Source: Paracoccaceae bacterium (GTDB lineage Bacteria; Pseudomonadota; Alphaproteobacteria; Rhodobacterales; Rhodobacteraceae). From it: 64,000 bases of DNA. Both the position numbers and the translations under genes were made by a program. How positions within the stretch are numbered: position 1 is the first letter of the stretch; each line of letters begins with the position of its first letter. The stretch lies in NCBI GenBank assembly GCA_027489375.1, contig JAIXZW010000019.1, forward strand, positions 186,001 to 250,000. The letters run 5' to 3'. Below are positions 7,240-16,487 of this stretch, in pieces. The notes under the pieces were generated by a model. The model saw only the letters and a list, made by a program, of their open reading frames with translations. It had not been told where the DNA came from and searched no databases.

Positions 7240-8745
7240 ATGTATGCACTCAAGGCGGTCGACAAGAAATTCCCCGGTGTCCATGCGCTGAAGGCGGTGG
7301 ATTTCGAAATCCGGCGCGGCGAGATCGTCGGGCTGGTGGGCGAGAACGGGGCCGGAAAATCCACCCTGATGAAGGTGATCTACGGGGCCTACCAGCCGGA
7401 CGGCGGCGCCATCACCATCGACGGCAAGGCCGTGCGTTTCCAGAACCCGCGTCAGGCGATGGAAAAGGGCATCGGCATGGTCTTTCAGGAGCAGTCGCTG
7501 ATCCCGAATCTGACCGTGATGGAGAACATCTACCTTGGATACGAGGCGCAATTCGTGCGCTTGGGCGTCATCAACTGGAAGGCGATGGCCGCGGCGGCGA
7601 AGATGCAGCTTGCCAAGGTCAAGCTTGATATCGACCCCGCCACCGTCACCTCGGCCCTGTCCTTTGCGCAGCGCCAGCTTGTTGAACTGGCCAAGGTGCT
7701 GACGCTGGAAGAGCGGGTCGATGGCGACCTGGTCATCCTGTTGGACGAACCGACCAGCGTTCTGGCCGAGGACGAGGTGAAGATGCTTTTCGCCATCGTC
7801 CGCGAATTGACCAAGCGGGCGTCGTTCATCTTCGTCAGTCACCGCATGGACGAGGTGATGAAACTTTCGGACCGTATCTATGTGATGAAGGACGGGGCGG
7901 TGGTGGATGTGGTTCCGCAAGGTGGCGCCACGGTCGAGGAAATCCAGCACAAGATGGTCGGCCGCAACGTCGACCGTGAATATTACCGCGAACAGCGGCA
8001 AAAGCCATTTGACGCGTCCAAGGTGCTGCTGGAACTCGACGGCATCTCGCTTCCCGGACGGATCAGCGACATCAGCCTGAAACTGCATGCGGGCGAGGTG
8101 CTGTGCCTTGTCGGCACCGAAGGATCGGGGCGCGAGGCGATTCTGCGAACGATCTACGGCATGCGGACACCCGTTTCGGGTGCGCTGAAGATCAAGGGGC
8201 AGGCGGTCGGCGCCTTCAACCCGCAGGGCGCCGTTGCGGCGGGGGTCGGCTATGTCCCGCGCGAACGCAAGATCGAGGGCATCGTCGCGGGGATGAACGT
8301 GTTCGAGAACATGACGCTGTCGCAGATGGGGCGCTATTCCCGCGCAGGCGTGCTGAACGTGGCCGCCGAAAAGGCGCTGGCGCGCGACTGGATCGGCAAG
8401 CTGTCGATCAAGGCGCATTCCGAACTGGCCGATTGCGGCAACCTGTCGGGGGGCAACCAGCAAAAGGTCGTGCTGTCCAAATGGCGGTCGGGCGGGTCGG
8501 ACATCATGCTGCTCGACCACCCGACGCGCGGCCTCGACATCGGGGCGAAGGAGGATGTCTACGAGATGATCCGCGACATGTCCGACGATGGCGTGGGCGT
8601 GATCCTTGTGGCGGATACGCTCGAAGAGGCTATCGGGTTGTCGCACAGCATCATCGTGCTGAAGGACGGCGCGATCCAGCAAAGGTTCGACTGCCAGCCG
8701 GGGGCCAAGCCCTCGCTGTTCGACCTTTTGCATTACATGATCTGA
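7240..8745 (+). CDS. Sugar ABC transporter ATPase with two nucleotide-binding domains (RbsA-like)
   Basis: 501 residues. NBD1: Walker A GENGAGKST near residue 38, Walker B LVILLDEPTSVLAED, switch His in FIFVSHRMDEV; the signature region is the variant SFAQRQLVELAK. NBD2: the P-loop region is degenerate (GTEGSGREAILR), which is normal for the second half of RbsA-type proteins, and the signature LSGGNQQKVVLSK is intact. The Walker B is IMLLDHPTRGLD, with His427 where the catalytic Glu usually stands, and the switch position reads VADTLEEA. NBD2 therefore looks catalytically dead and hydrolysis would rest on NBD1. Spaced 9 nt from the upstream permease and 11 nt from the next one. Confidence 0.93.
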   Translation: MYALKAVDKKFPGVHALKAVDFEIRRGEIVGLVGENGAGKSTLMKVIYGAYQPDGGAITIDGKAVRFQNPRQAMEKGIGMVFQEQSLIPNLTVMENIYLGYEAQFVRLGVINWKAMAAAAKMQLAKVKLDIDPATVTSALSFAQRQLVELAKVLTLEERVDGDLVILLDEPTSVLAEDEVKMLFAIVRELTKRASFIFVSHRMDEVMKLSDRIYVMKDGAVVDVVPQGGATVEEIQHKMVGRNVDREYYREQRQKPFDASKVLLELDGISLPGRISDISLKLHAGEVLCLVGTEGSGREAILRTIYGMRTPVSGALKIKGQAVGAFNPQGAVAAGVGYVPRERKIEGIVAGMNVFENMTLSQMGRYSRAGVLNVAAEKALARDWIGKLSIKAHSELADCGNLSGGNQQKVVLSKWRSGGSDIMLLDHPTRGLDIGAKEDVYEMIRDMSDDGVGVILVADTLEEAIGLSHSIIVLKDGAIQQRFDCQPGAKPSLFDLLHYMI

Positions 8746-8756
8746 CGGGGGACAAG

Positions 8757-9698
8757 ATGGACCTGCAACGATTGAAGCCACATCTGCCGTGGATCACCCT
8801 TATCGTCCTTGTGGCATTCGTCGGGATGACGGATTCCAACTTTCTCAAACCTGCGAACCTGCTCGAACTGGCTGGCGACATTGTGCCGCTTTTCATTATG
8901 GCGCTGGGTCTGACCTTTGCGATCTATATCGGCGGTATCGATCTTTCGGCCCAGTCGATGGCGAACATGATTACGGTTGTCGCCTCGGTCTATCTGGCGA
9001 GCCTTGGCCTTTGGGTCGCGGTGGTTTGCGTGGGCCTTGGCTTTGCGCTGGGGCTTTTGTCGGGCTATGTGACGACGAAATTGTTCGTGCCGTCGTTCAT
9101 ATCGACGCTGGCTGTGGGCGGGGTGTGCTTTTCGGTGGCGCAATGGCTGTCGGGCAACCGCGCGCTCAACATGGATGCCGAACAGCGCAATGCCCTTTTC
9201 GGCTGGATGATCGGGCGCACGGGGATCATCCCGAACGAGTTGTTCATCGCGGCGGGCCTGCTGGCGCTGTGCCTGTTCATCGAACGCCGCACGGTGCTGG
9301 GGCGCGCGCTCAAGGCGGTGGGGGCGGGCGAACTCGCCGCTGCGGCCTCGGGGCTGAACGTGACGCGCTACAAGATGCTTGCCTTTGCGATTTCAGGGGC
9401 CTTGGCGGCGGTGGCGGGGCTGCTGTTCAGCGTCAAGCTGTCGGGGGGCGCACCCACGATTGCCAACGGCTTCCTGCTTCCGGCCATCGTCGCCGTGCTT
9501 GTGGGTGGCACGCCGCTGACGGGCGGTGTCGGGGGGGTGCTGAATACGGCAATCGGCACGCTGATCGTGGCGGTGATCCGCGCCTCGATGCTGTATTTCG
9601 GGGTGCAGGCGACGCAGCAGCAGATGGTCTTTGGTCTGGTGTTGATCGCGGCAATCGCGCTGACCATCGACCGCTCGAAGCTGCGCACGGTGAAGTGA
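8757..9698 (+). CDS. Ribose-type ABC transporter permease, second subunit
   Basis: 313 residues, inner membrane, BPD_transp_2 family. It starts at ATG 8757 (DLQRLKPHLPWITLIVLVAF), with the family segments YIGGIDLSAQSMANM, ALKAVGAGELAAAASGLNVTRY and a final hydrophobic helix GLVLIAAIALTIDRSKL. It is clearly homologous to the permease at 6265 but distinct in sequence, so the two genes encode a heteromeric channel served by the fused ATPase. Its stop overlaps the next start by one base (TGATG), indicating translational coupling to the alcohol dehydrogenase. Confidence 0.92.
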   Translation: MDLQRLKPHLPWITLIVLVAFVGMTDSNFLKPANLLELAGDIVPLFIMALGLTFAIYIGGIDLSAQSMANMITVVASVYLASLGLWVAVVCVGLGFALGLLSGYVTTKLFVPSFISTLAVGGVCFSVAQWLSGNRALNMDAEQRNALFGWMIGRTGIIPNELFIAAGLLALCLFIERRTVLGRALKAVGAGELAAAASGLNVTRYKMLAFAISGALAAVAGLLFSVKLSGGAPTIANGFLLPAIVAVLVGGTPLTGGVGGVLNTAIGTLIVAVIRASMLYFGVQATQQQMVFGLVLIAAIALTIDRSKLRTVK

Positions 9699-10729
9699 TG
9701 GACAAGATGCTTGCCGCCGTTCTGGTCGCCCCGCGCAGGTTCGAACTGGCCGAGGTTGACATTCCCCCCCTTGGCCACGACGAAGTTCTGGTTCGCATCA
9801 GGCGGGTCGGGATTTGCGGGACCGATGTTCATATCTTTAACGGTCACTATGCCGCCGACCGTCTGCCGCTTGTTCCCGGACACGAATTCTGCGGCACGGT
9901 TGCGGCAGTCGGTAAGGATGTGCGCCATCTGGTCGAAGGCCAGCCCTGCGTGGCCGATATCAACATCGGTTGCGGCACCTGCTACTGGTGCCGCCGGAAC
10001 GAGGTGCTGAACTGCCCGACGATGACGCAGCTTGGCATCGGGCGGGATGGGGCCTTTGCCGAATATGTCGCGGTGCCCGCGCGGCTGGTCATTCCCGTGC
10101 CGGAGGATATGCCGGCCGAGTTGCAGGCGCTGGTCGAACCCGTCGCCTGCGTGGTGCGGGCCGCGCGCAAGGCGCGGGTGGGGTTCGGGCAATCGGCGGT
10201 GGTTCTGGGGGCCGGACCCATCGGCAACCTGCATGTGCAGATGCTGCGCCTCTGCGGGGCCGCGCCGATCATCGTTGCCGACCTGAGCGAGGATCGCTGC
10301 CGCATGGCGCTGGAGGCAGGGGCCGACGCCGCCATCAGCGATCCCGCCCGCCTGAGGGCCGAGGTTCTGGCGCGGACCGGCGGGCGCGGTGCCGATCTGG
10401 TGATCGAAAGCGTCGGGTCCGCGCGTCTTTATGCGCTGGCGTTCGAGCTGATCCGCAAGGGCGGCCATGTCGCCTTTTTCGGTATCACCGGACCATCGGA
10501 AGAGGTCGGGATCAACATCCTGAACACGGTGCTGCAAGAGAACAGCGTAAAGGGCAGCGTGGCGGGGATGGGCGAGGATATGCACGATGCCCTGACCCTG
10601 CTGGCGCATGGCAGGTTCCGCACGGCCGCCTTTACCGGTGCCAGTTTCGCGCTGGCCGATATCCAGACCGCCTTTGACACGCTGGCCGACCGGCAGGCCG
10701 ATCTGAAAACGCAGATCGTGGTGGGCTGA
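9698..10729 (+). CDS. Zinc-dependent medium-chain alcohol/polyol dehydrogenase
   Basis: 343 residues, cytosolic NAD(P)-linked oxidation of a secondary alcohol or polyol (sorbitol/threonine-dehydrogenase-like MDR). Seen: catalytic zinc ligands in GICGTDVHIFNGHY and GHEFCGTVAAVG; the structural zinc cysteines in GCGTCYWCRRNEVLNC; a Rossmann motif VVLGAGPIGNLHVQML; and an acidic residue in IVADLSED consistent with NAD preference. Starts at the coupled ATG 9698. As the first enzyme after the importer it is a likely first oxidation step of the imported compound (inference). Confidence 0.93.
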   Translation: MDKMLAAVLVAPRRFELAEVDIPPLGHDEVLVRIRRVGICGTDVHIFNGHYAADRLPLVPGHEFCGTVAAVGKDVRHLVEGQPCVADINIGCGTCYWCRRNEVLNCPTMTQLGIGRDGAFAEYVAVPARLVIPVPEDMPAELQALVEPVACVVRAARKARVGFGQSAVVLGAGPIGNLHVQMLRLCGAAPIIVADLSEDRCRMALEAGADAAISDPARLRAEVLARTGGRGADLVIESVGSARLYALAFELIRKGGHVAFFGITGPSEEVGINILNTVLQENSVKGSVAGMGEDMHDALTLLAHGRFRTAAFTGASFALADIQTAFDTLADRQADLKTQIVVG

Positions 10730-10732
10730 GGT

Positions 10733-10750
10733 CCGGGCCTGACGGTCCGG
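10733..10750 (+). other. Short hairpin between the dehydrogenase genes
   Basis: CCGGGCC (10733-10739) and GGTCCGG (10744-10750) can pair around TGAC with one wobble. There is no T tract, so it is more likely an mRNA processing or attenuation structure than a full terminator; the aldehyde dehydrogenase starts 48 bp further on. Confidence 0.35.
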
Positions 10751-10798
10751 TTGCAGGTAATGACGTTTCGGCAAAGATCGCACTAAGGAATAGACCCG

Positions 10799-12295
10799 AT
10801 GGACAAGCGCACGACTTCACACAGCCTGCCGGAAGCCCCGCGCGAATTCGGTTTCTGGATGGATGGCGGCTGGCATGGCGGGCGCGAGATGTTCGAGCGC
10901 GCGTCACCCGGTCATGGCGTGGCCGTGACGCGCATCCCGAAATGCACGGTGGCCGACCTCGACGCCGCCGTTGCCGCTGCGCGGCGGGCGTTCGAGGACC
11001 GCAGTTGGGCGGGCCTGTCGGGCGCGGAACGGGCGGGGGTGCTGCTGCGCGCCGCCGACATCCTGCGCCGCCGCCGCGACGAAATCGCCTATTGGGAGGT
11101 GCTGGAAAACGGCAAGCCCATCGCGCAGGCGCGGGGCGAGATCGACCATTGCATCGCCTGTTTCGAGGTCGGGGCGGGTGCGGCCCGTCTGCTGCATGGC
11201 GACAGTTTCAACAGCCTTGGCGACAGTCTTTTCGGCATGGTCCTGCGCGAACCCGTCGGGGTCGTCGGGCTGATCACGCCGTGGAACTTCCCCTTCCTCA
11301 TCCTGTGCGAACGGGTGCCGTTCATCCTCGCCTCGGGTTGCACAATGGTGGTCAAACCCTCGGAAGTGACCAGCGCCACCACCCTGATCCTGGCCGAGGT
11401 TCTGGCCGAGGCGGGGTTGCCCAAGGGCGTCTACAACGTCGTGACCGGATCGGGGCGCACCATCGGGCAGGCGCTGACCGAACATCCCGACGTGGACATG
11501 CTATCCTTTACCGGTTCGACCGCCGTCGGCCGTTCGGTCGTCCATGCCGCCGCCGATAGCAATTTCAAGAAGTTGGGTCTGGAACTGGGCGGCAAGAACC
11601 CGATCATCGTCTTTGCCGATGCCGATCTGGAAGATGCCGCCGACGGCGCGGCATTCGGCATCAGCTTCAACACGGGCCAGTGCTGCGTCTCGTCCAGCCG
11701 CCTGATCGTCGATCACCGCGTGGCGGCCGAGTTCGAAGCGATCCTTGCCGAGAAGATGAAGAAGATCGTGGTGGGGGATCCGCTCGACGAAAACACGCAA
11801 GTGGGTGCGATCACGACGGATGCGCAGAACGAGACAATCCTGTCCTATATCGCCAAAGGCAAGGCCGAAGGGGCCAAACTGCTGACGGGCGGCGGCGCAT
11901 TGGATCAGGGTCGTGGCAGCTATATCGCGCCCACCCTGTTTTCGGGCGTGACGCCGGCCATGTCCATCGGACGGGACGAGATTTTCGGGCCTGTCCTGTC
12001 GTCGTTCAGCTTCTCGACCACCGAAGAGGCCATCGCGCTTGCGAATGACACGGTTTACGGTCTGGCAGCGTCGGTCTGGACGAAGAACATCGACACCGCG
12101 CTGAACGTTTCGCGACGCGTGCGGGCAGGGCGGTTCTGGGTCAACTGCATCATGGCCGGCGGTCCCGAGATGCCGCTGGGCGGGTTCAAGCAATCGGGTT
12201 GGGGCCGCGAGGCCGGAACCTATGGCGTCGAGGAATACACGCAGGTGAAATCGGTCCATATCGACACCGGCAAACGCAACCACTGGATCAAGTGA
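10799..12295 (+). CDS. NAD(P)-dependent aldehyde dehydrogenase
   Basis: 498 residues, oxidising an aldehyde to a carboxylic acid. All hallmarks are visible: GLITPWNFPFLI (the catalytic Asn lies in PWNFP), KPSEVTSATT, FTGSTAVGRSV cofactor loop, the general base Glu in LELGGKNP, the nucleophilic Cys in FNTGQCCVSSSR, and EIFGPVLSSFSF. Length is normal for the family. It follows the zinc dehydrogenase and precedes the GMC oxidoreductase by one base, so the alcohol-aldehyde-acid sequence is encoded together. Confidence 0.94.
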   Translation: MDKRTTSHSLPEAPREFGFWMDGGWHGGREMFERASPGHGVAVTRIPKCTVADLDAAVAAARRAFEDRSWAGLSGAERAGVLLRAADILRRRRDEIAYWEVLENGKPIAQARGEIDHCIACFEVGAGAARLLHGDSFNSLGDSLFGMVLREPVGVVGLITPWNFPFLILCERVPFILASGCTMVVKPSEVTSATTLILAEVLAEAGLPKGVYNVVTGSGRTIGQALTEHPDVDMLSFTGSTAVGRSVVHAAADSNFKKLGLELGGKNPIIVFADADLEDAADGAAFGISFNTGQCCVSSSRLIVDHRVAAEFEAILAEKMKKIVVGDPLDENTQVGAITTDAQNETILSYIAKGKAEGAKLLTGGGALDQGRGSYIAPTLFSGVTPAMSIGRDEIFGPVLSSFSFSTTEEAIALANDTVYGLAASVWTKNIDTALNVSRRVRAGRFWVNCIMAGGPEMPLGGFKQSGWGREAGTYGVEEYTQVKSVHIDTGKRNHWIK

Positions 12296-12296
12296 C

Positions 12297-13901
12297 ATGG
12301 CCAAAGGGTATGATTACGTCATCGTCGGTGGCGGTTCGGCGGGGTGCGTCCTTGCCGCGCGCCTGTCCGAAGACAGCGCCGCAAGCGTCTGTCTGATTGA
12401 GGCGGGGGGCAAGGACAGCCACCCGTTGATCCACATGCCCGTGGGTTTTGCGAAAATGACCACCGGCCCGCTGACCTGGGGGCTGACGACCGCGCCGCAA
12501 AAGCACGCCAACATGCGCGAAATCCCCTATGCGCAGGCCCGCGTTCTGGGCGGCGGCTCGTCGATCAACGCCGAGATCTTCACCCGTGGCCACCCGTCGG
12601 ATTATGACCGCTGGGCCACCGAAGAGGGTGCCGAGGGCTGGGCGTTCAAGGATATCCAGAAGTATTTCCTCCGCTCCGAAGGAAACGCGGTCCTGTCGGG
12701 CGCGTGGCACGGAACCGATGGCCCCTTGGGCGTGTCGAACATCCCCGACCCGAACCCCATGTCGCTTGCCTTTGTCAAAAGCTGTCAGGAACTTGGCCTG
12801 CCCTACAACCCCGATTTCAACGGGGCGCAGCAAGAGGGCGCGGGGATCTACCAGACCACCACGCGCAACAACCGCCGCTGCTCGGCGGCGGTCGGTTACC
12901 TGCGGCCCGCGCTGGGGCGTCCGAACCTGACCGTTGTGACTGGAGCCTTGGTGCTGCGGCTGCGCATCGAGGGGCGGCGGGCGGTCGGTGTGGAATATGA
13001 GGTTGGCGGCAAGATCGAAACGGCCCATGCCTCGGCCGAGGTCATCGTCACCTCGGGGGCGATCGGAAGCCCGAAGCTGATGATGCTGTCGGGCATCGGC
13101 CCCGCCGCCGATCTGCGCCGCCACGGGATCGACGTGGTTCAGGATCTTGCCGGTGTGGGCCAGAACCTGAACGATCATTTCGGGATCGATATCGTGGCCG
13201 AATTGAAGGGCCATGACAGTCTGGACAAATACAATCGCCCGCACCGCGCGCTTTGGGCGGGGTTGCAATATGTGCTGTTCAATTCGGGTCCGGTGACGTC
13301 GAACGTGGTCGAAGGCGGGGCCTTCTGGCATTCGGGCGGTGCGGGTGCGGGGGCGGCCCCCGATCTGCAATTCCACTTCCTTGCAGGTGCCGGGGCCGAA
13401 GCGGGGGTGCCGGGTGTGCGCAAGGGGGCATCGGGCATCACGCTGAACAGTTACACCCTGCGGCCCAAGGCGCGGGGGACGGTCACGCTGCGCTCGGCCG
13501 ATCCGCGGGAGATGCCGGTGATCGACCCCAACTTCCTTGGCGATCCTGATGACCTGCGGGTGTCGGTCGAGGGCGTAAAGATCAGCCGCGAGATTTTCAG
13601 CCAGCCGAGCCTTGCCAAATACATCCGCGACATCCGCTTTCCCGATGCATCGGTCAGGACGCAGGCAGAGTACGAAGCCTATGCCCGCCAGTATGGCCGC
13701 ACGTCCTATCATCCGACCTGCACTTGCAAGATGGGCAAGGATGCCATGTCGGTCGTCGATCCCGCGTTGCGGGTTCACGGGCTGGACGGGCTGCGCATCT
13801 GCGACAGTTCGACCATGCCCTCGCTTGTCGGGTCCAACACCAACGCCCCCTCGATCATGATCGCGGAACGGGCGGCGGACCTTATCCGCGGCAACCGCTA
13901 G
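12297..13901 (+). CDS. GMC oxidoreductase (choline-dehydrogenase-like)
   Basis: 534-residue FAD enzyme oxidising an alcohol, probably passing electrons to a quinone or respiratory acceptor. Seen: YDYVIVGGGSAGCVLAARLS with the later Glu of IEAGGKD for FAD; GMC signature RVLGGGSSINAEIFTRG; second signature TSGAIGSPKLMMLSGIG; and C-terminal SYHPTCTCKMG (active-site His) with SNTNAPSIMIAERAADLI. It lies 1 nt after the aldehyde dehydrogenase stop, so co-translation is expected. It differs from the GMC protein at the left edge, which belongs to another subfamily. The terminator at 13933 follows. Confidence 0.93.
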   Translation: MAKGYDYVIVGGGSAGCVLAARLSEDSAASVCLIEAGGKDSHPLIHMPVGFAKMTTGPLTWGLTTAPQKHANMREIPYAQARVLGGGSSINAEIFTRGHPSDYDRWATEEGAEGWAFKDIQKYFLRSEGNAVLSGAWHGTDGPLGVSNIPDPNPMSLAFVKSCQELGLPYNPDFNGAQQEGAGIYQTTTRNNRRCSAAVGYLRPALGRPNLTVVTGALVLRLRIEGRRAVGVEYEVGGKIETAHASAEVIVTSGAIGSPKLMMLSGIGPAADLRRHGIDVVQDLAGVGQNLNDHFGIDIVAELKGHDSLDKYNRPHRALWAGLQYVLFNSGPVTSNVVEGGAFWHSGGAGAGAAPDLQFHFLAGAGAEAGVPGVRKGASGITLNSYTLRPKARGTVTLRSADPREMPVIDPNFLGDPDDLRVSVEGVKISREIFSQPSLAKYIRDIRFPDASVRTQAEYEAYARQYGRTSYHPTCTCKMGKDAMSVVDPALRVHGLDGLRICDSSTMPSLVGSNTNAPSIMIAERAADLIRGNR

Positions 13902-13932
13902 ACTTCCTCCCTGTCTGGCGGTGCATCGGAGC

Positions 13933-13960
13933 GGGGCGGCATATGTGCCGCCCCTTTTCG
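13933..13960 (+). terminator. Rho-independent terminator after the ABC/dehydrogenase operon
   Basis: A perfect 9-bp stem GGGGCGGCA (13933-13941) and TGCCGCCCC (13946-13954) with a TATG loop is followed directly by TTTTCGTTT. It closes the plus-strand operon 5067-13901. The oppositely oriented aldo/keto reductase ends just beyond it. Confidence 0.85.
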
Positions 13961-13962
13961 TT

Positions 13963-14781
13963 TCAGTCGAAGTCCGGCGCGTAGGGGACAAGGTTTTTGC
14001 CCACGATCCGGTAGCCTGTTGCCGTCATCGCATCGATGCGCGCCATGTCGATAGAGGAGAGCGTAAAATCCATCACGTCGAAATTGGCGCGGATGTTTTC
14101 GGGCTTGGTCGACATGGTGTTGATCGTGACCCCCTTTTGCAAAATCCAGCGCAAGACGACTTGCGCTGCGGACTTGCAATAGCCTGCGCCGATTTCGGCA
14201 AAGAGCGGATATTTGAACACCTCGCCCCGCGCGACCGAACAGTAGGAGGCGAGCGGAATGCCCGTTTCCGAAGCCGCCGCCAAAAGGCGCGACTGGTCGA
14301 GCAGCGGGTGGAATTCGACCTGATTGGTCACAAGGGGCGCGTCGATCATGCGCCGTGCTTCGTGCATCATCTGCGCGGTGTAATTCGACACGCCGATATG
14401 CGCGGCAAGCCCGCGATCCCGCGCCTTTTGCAACAGTTCGAGCGAAGGGCGTATGTCCCCGCCGGGCATCGGCCAATGCAGCAGCAGGACATCGACCCGC
14501 TCGACCCGCAGGGCGCGAATCGATTCCTCGACCGAAGGCAGGAAGCGGTCGACGGTGAAGTTCTCGATCCCGACCTTGGTGGTGATGCAGAGGTCGTCGC
14601 GGTCGATCCCGCATTCGGCAAGCGCTGCGCCGGTATCGGCTTCATTTTGATACATCTGTGCGGTGTCAAACGCCCGATACCCCGCTTCGACCGCCGCCAG
14701 AATGGCCGAACGCAGGGTTTCGCCCTTCAACGGAAAGGTTCCGAAGCTGCGCTGGTGGGTCTTTTGAAAAGTGATGTTCAT
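13963..14781 (-). CDS. Aldo/keto reductase (2,5-diketogluconate-reductase-like)
   Basis: 272 residues, NADPH-dependent TIM-barrel reductase. Seen: Asp and Tyr of the catalytic tetrad in GYRAFDTAQMYQNE, Lys in CITTKVG, His in LLLHWPMPGG, and the cofactor block near VTINTMSTKPENIRANF. The start at 14781 (MNITFQ) is set by GGAGGAG just upstream; the longer frame runs into the promoter. Divergent from the CoA-transferase operon, with operator copy B between them, so it is probably under the same TetR regulator. It would reduce an aldehyde or keto-sugar intermediate. Substrate unknown. Confidence 0.9.
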   Translation of the reverse strand: MNITFQKTHQRSFGTFPLKGETLRSAILAAVEAGYRAFDTAQMYQNEADTGAALAECGIDRDDLCITTKVGIENFTVDRFLPSVEESIRALRVERVDVLLLHWPMPGGDIRPSLELLQKARDRGLAAHIGVSNYTAQMMHEARRMIDAPLVTNQVEFHPLLDQSRLLAAASETGIPLASYCSVARGEVFKYPLFAEIGAGYCKSAAQVVLRWILQKGVTINTMSTKPENIRANFDVMDFTLSSIDMARIDAMTATGYRIVGKNLVPYAPDFD

Positions 14782-14872
14782 CGTCGCTCCTCCTGTTTGC
14801 CGCGAAATCACGCTGTCATCCGAGGGCGAGTTTTTTGCCCTTGAAAACGGTGATCCTCCACGGTTATGTTTA

Positions 14873-14889
14873 TAACCGGTTAGTTACTT
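14873..14889 (+). promoter_or_regulatory. Operator copy B (TAACCGGTTAGTTACTT)
   Basis: This 17-mer matches the other three sites in spacing and in the AGTTACTT right half. It also contains the perfect palindrome TAACCGGTTA. It lies 27 bp before the CoA-transferase start and about 90 bp from the divergent aldo/keto reductase start. Confidence 0.65.
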
Positions 14890-14915
14890 AATGCCAACTG
14901 ATGAGGGGATCTGCC

Positions 14916-16487
14916 GTGTCAAAAATCAGGACAGCCGCCGAAGCCGTGCGTCTGATCGCGGATGGGGCGACGGTGGCAGTGAACTCTTCTTCGGGGCTGC
15001 TCTGCCCTGACGATGTGCTGAAGGCCTTGGGCGAACGCTTCGTTGCCGAAGCTGCGCCAAGCGGATTGACGATGATCCACCCCATCGCGGCGGGGGACAT
15101 GTTCGGCACGAAGGGCGTCGATCACCTAGCCCACAAGGGGATGATTACGCGCATCATCGGCGGGTCCTATCCGTCGGGTCCGACCAATGCCGAACCGCCG
15201 CTGATCTGGCAGCGCATACTGGCCGAGGATGTGGCGGCGTGGAACGTGCCGTCGGGCATCATCTTCGACATGCTGCGCGAAGGTGCGGCGCAACGGCCCG
15301 GCGTGCTGACCAAGGTCGGCATGGAAACCTTTGTCGATCCCGAACAGGACGGCTGCGCGATGAATGCCAGCGCAAGGAATGCGCCGCTGGTCCGGCGAGT
15401 GGAGTTTGACGGCGACACATGGTTGCACTTTCCGGCGCTGCGCCCCGATGTGGCGATCATCCGCGCCAGCACGGCGGACGAAAACGGCAATCTCACCTTT
15501 GAACAAGAGGGCGCGACCCTTGGCGCGATGGAAATGGCGCTGGCCGCGCGGAACTGCGGCGGTCTGGTCATCGCGCAGGTCCGCCGCGTGGCGGCGCAAG
15601 GCACGCTGAAACCGCATGACGTCCGTGTTCCGGGCATCCTTGTCGACATCATCGTCGAGGCACCCGATCAGTTGCAGACCACGGCGACCGCCTATGATCC
15701 GGCGATTTCGGGCGAATTGTTCCGCCCGCTGCACAGCTTCCGCCTGCCCGAATTCAACCCCGCCAAGGTCATCGCCCGCCGCGTCGCGATGGAGTTGCAG
15801 GCGGGTTGGGCCGTCAACATCGGTTTCGGCATCTCGGCCAACGTGCCGCGCGTCTTGCTGGAAGAGGGGCGGCACGGTGCTGTGACATGGGTCATCGAAC
15901 AGGGCGCGGTCGGGGGTGTTCCGCTGCTCGATTTCAAATTCGGCTGCGCCGCCAATGCCGAGGCTTTCGTCGCCTCGCCGCACCAGTTCATCTATTTCCA
16001 GGCCGGCGGCTTTGACTGTTCGCTTCTCTCCTTCCTTGAAATCGACGCCGAGGGGTCGGTCAACGTCAGCCGCCTGTCGGCCACGCCGCACCGGACGGCA
16101 GGGGCGGGCGGGTTCGTCGACATCACCTCGCGGGCACGCAAGATCGTCTTTTCAGGCAATTTCAACGCCGGCGCCAAAATGCGGATCGAGGACGGCCGCC
16201 TTGTGATCGACAAAGAAGGCAAGATCGCCAAATTCGTGCCAAAGGTCGATCAGGTCAGCTTTTCGGGCCAGCGCGCGCGCAGGCAGGGGCAGGAAGTGAC
16301 TTATGTGACCGAACGCTGCGTGATCCGTCTGATGGACAGCGGGCTGGTCGTCACGGAAATCGCGCCGGGCCTGGACTTGCAGCGCGACGTTCTGGATCAG
16401 GCGGCCACCCCGCTTGGCGTGGCGGCGGACCTGCGCCAGATGGACGCGCGCCTGTTCGATCCGGCACCGATGGGTTTGGTGCTGTGA
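14916..16487 (+). CDS. Class I acyl-CoA:acetate/3-oxoacid CoA-transferase, fused alpha/beta
   Basis: 523-residue CoA-transferase of the YdiF/propionate-CoA-transferase type with alpha and beta halves in one chain. It would activate a carboxylic acid by taking CoA from an acyl-CoA donor. Seen: alpha-half start SKIRTAAEAVRLIADGATVAV; catalytic Glu region HGAVTWVIEQGAVGG; and LEIDAEGSVNVSRL in the beta half. GTG at 14916 is chosen because GAGGGG sits about 8 nt upstream; an ATG at 14901 is the alternative. First gene of a four-gene coupled operon (CoA-transferase, crotonase, Dabb, glycerate kinase) right behind operator B. It probably activates the acid produced by the aldehyde dehydrogenase (inference). 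Confidence 0.92.
   Translation: MSKIRTAAEAVRLIADGATVAVNSSSGLLCPDDVLKALGERFVAEAAPSGLTMIHPIAAGDMFGTKGVDHLAHKGMITRIIGGSYPSGPTNAEPPLIWQRILAEDVAAWNVPSGIIFDMLREGAAQRPGVLTKVGMETFVDPEQDGCAMNASARNAPLVRRVEFDGDTWLHFPALRPDVAIIRASTADENGNLTFEQEGATLGAMEMALAARNCGGLVIAQVRRVAAQGTLKPHDVRVPGILVDIIVEAPDQLQTTATAYDPAISGELFRPLHSFRLPEFNPAKVIARRVAMELQAGWAVNIGFGISANVPRVLLEEGRHGAVTWVIEQGAVGGVPLLDFKFGCAANAEAFVASPHQFIYFQAGGFDCSLLSFLEIDAEGSVNVSRLSATPHRTAGAGGFVDITSRARKIVFSGNFNAGAKMRIEDGRLVIDKEGKIAKFVPKVDQVSFSGQRARRQGQEVTYVTERCVIRLMDSGLVVTEIAPGLDLQRDVLDQAATPLGVAADLRQMDARLFDPAPMGLVL

Noticed and set aside
7048..8781. 577-codon minus-strand open frame
   Set aside because: Antisense to the ABC ATPase gene; no recognisable domain.
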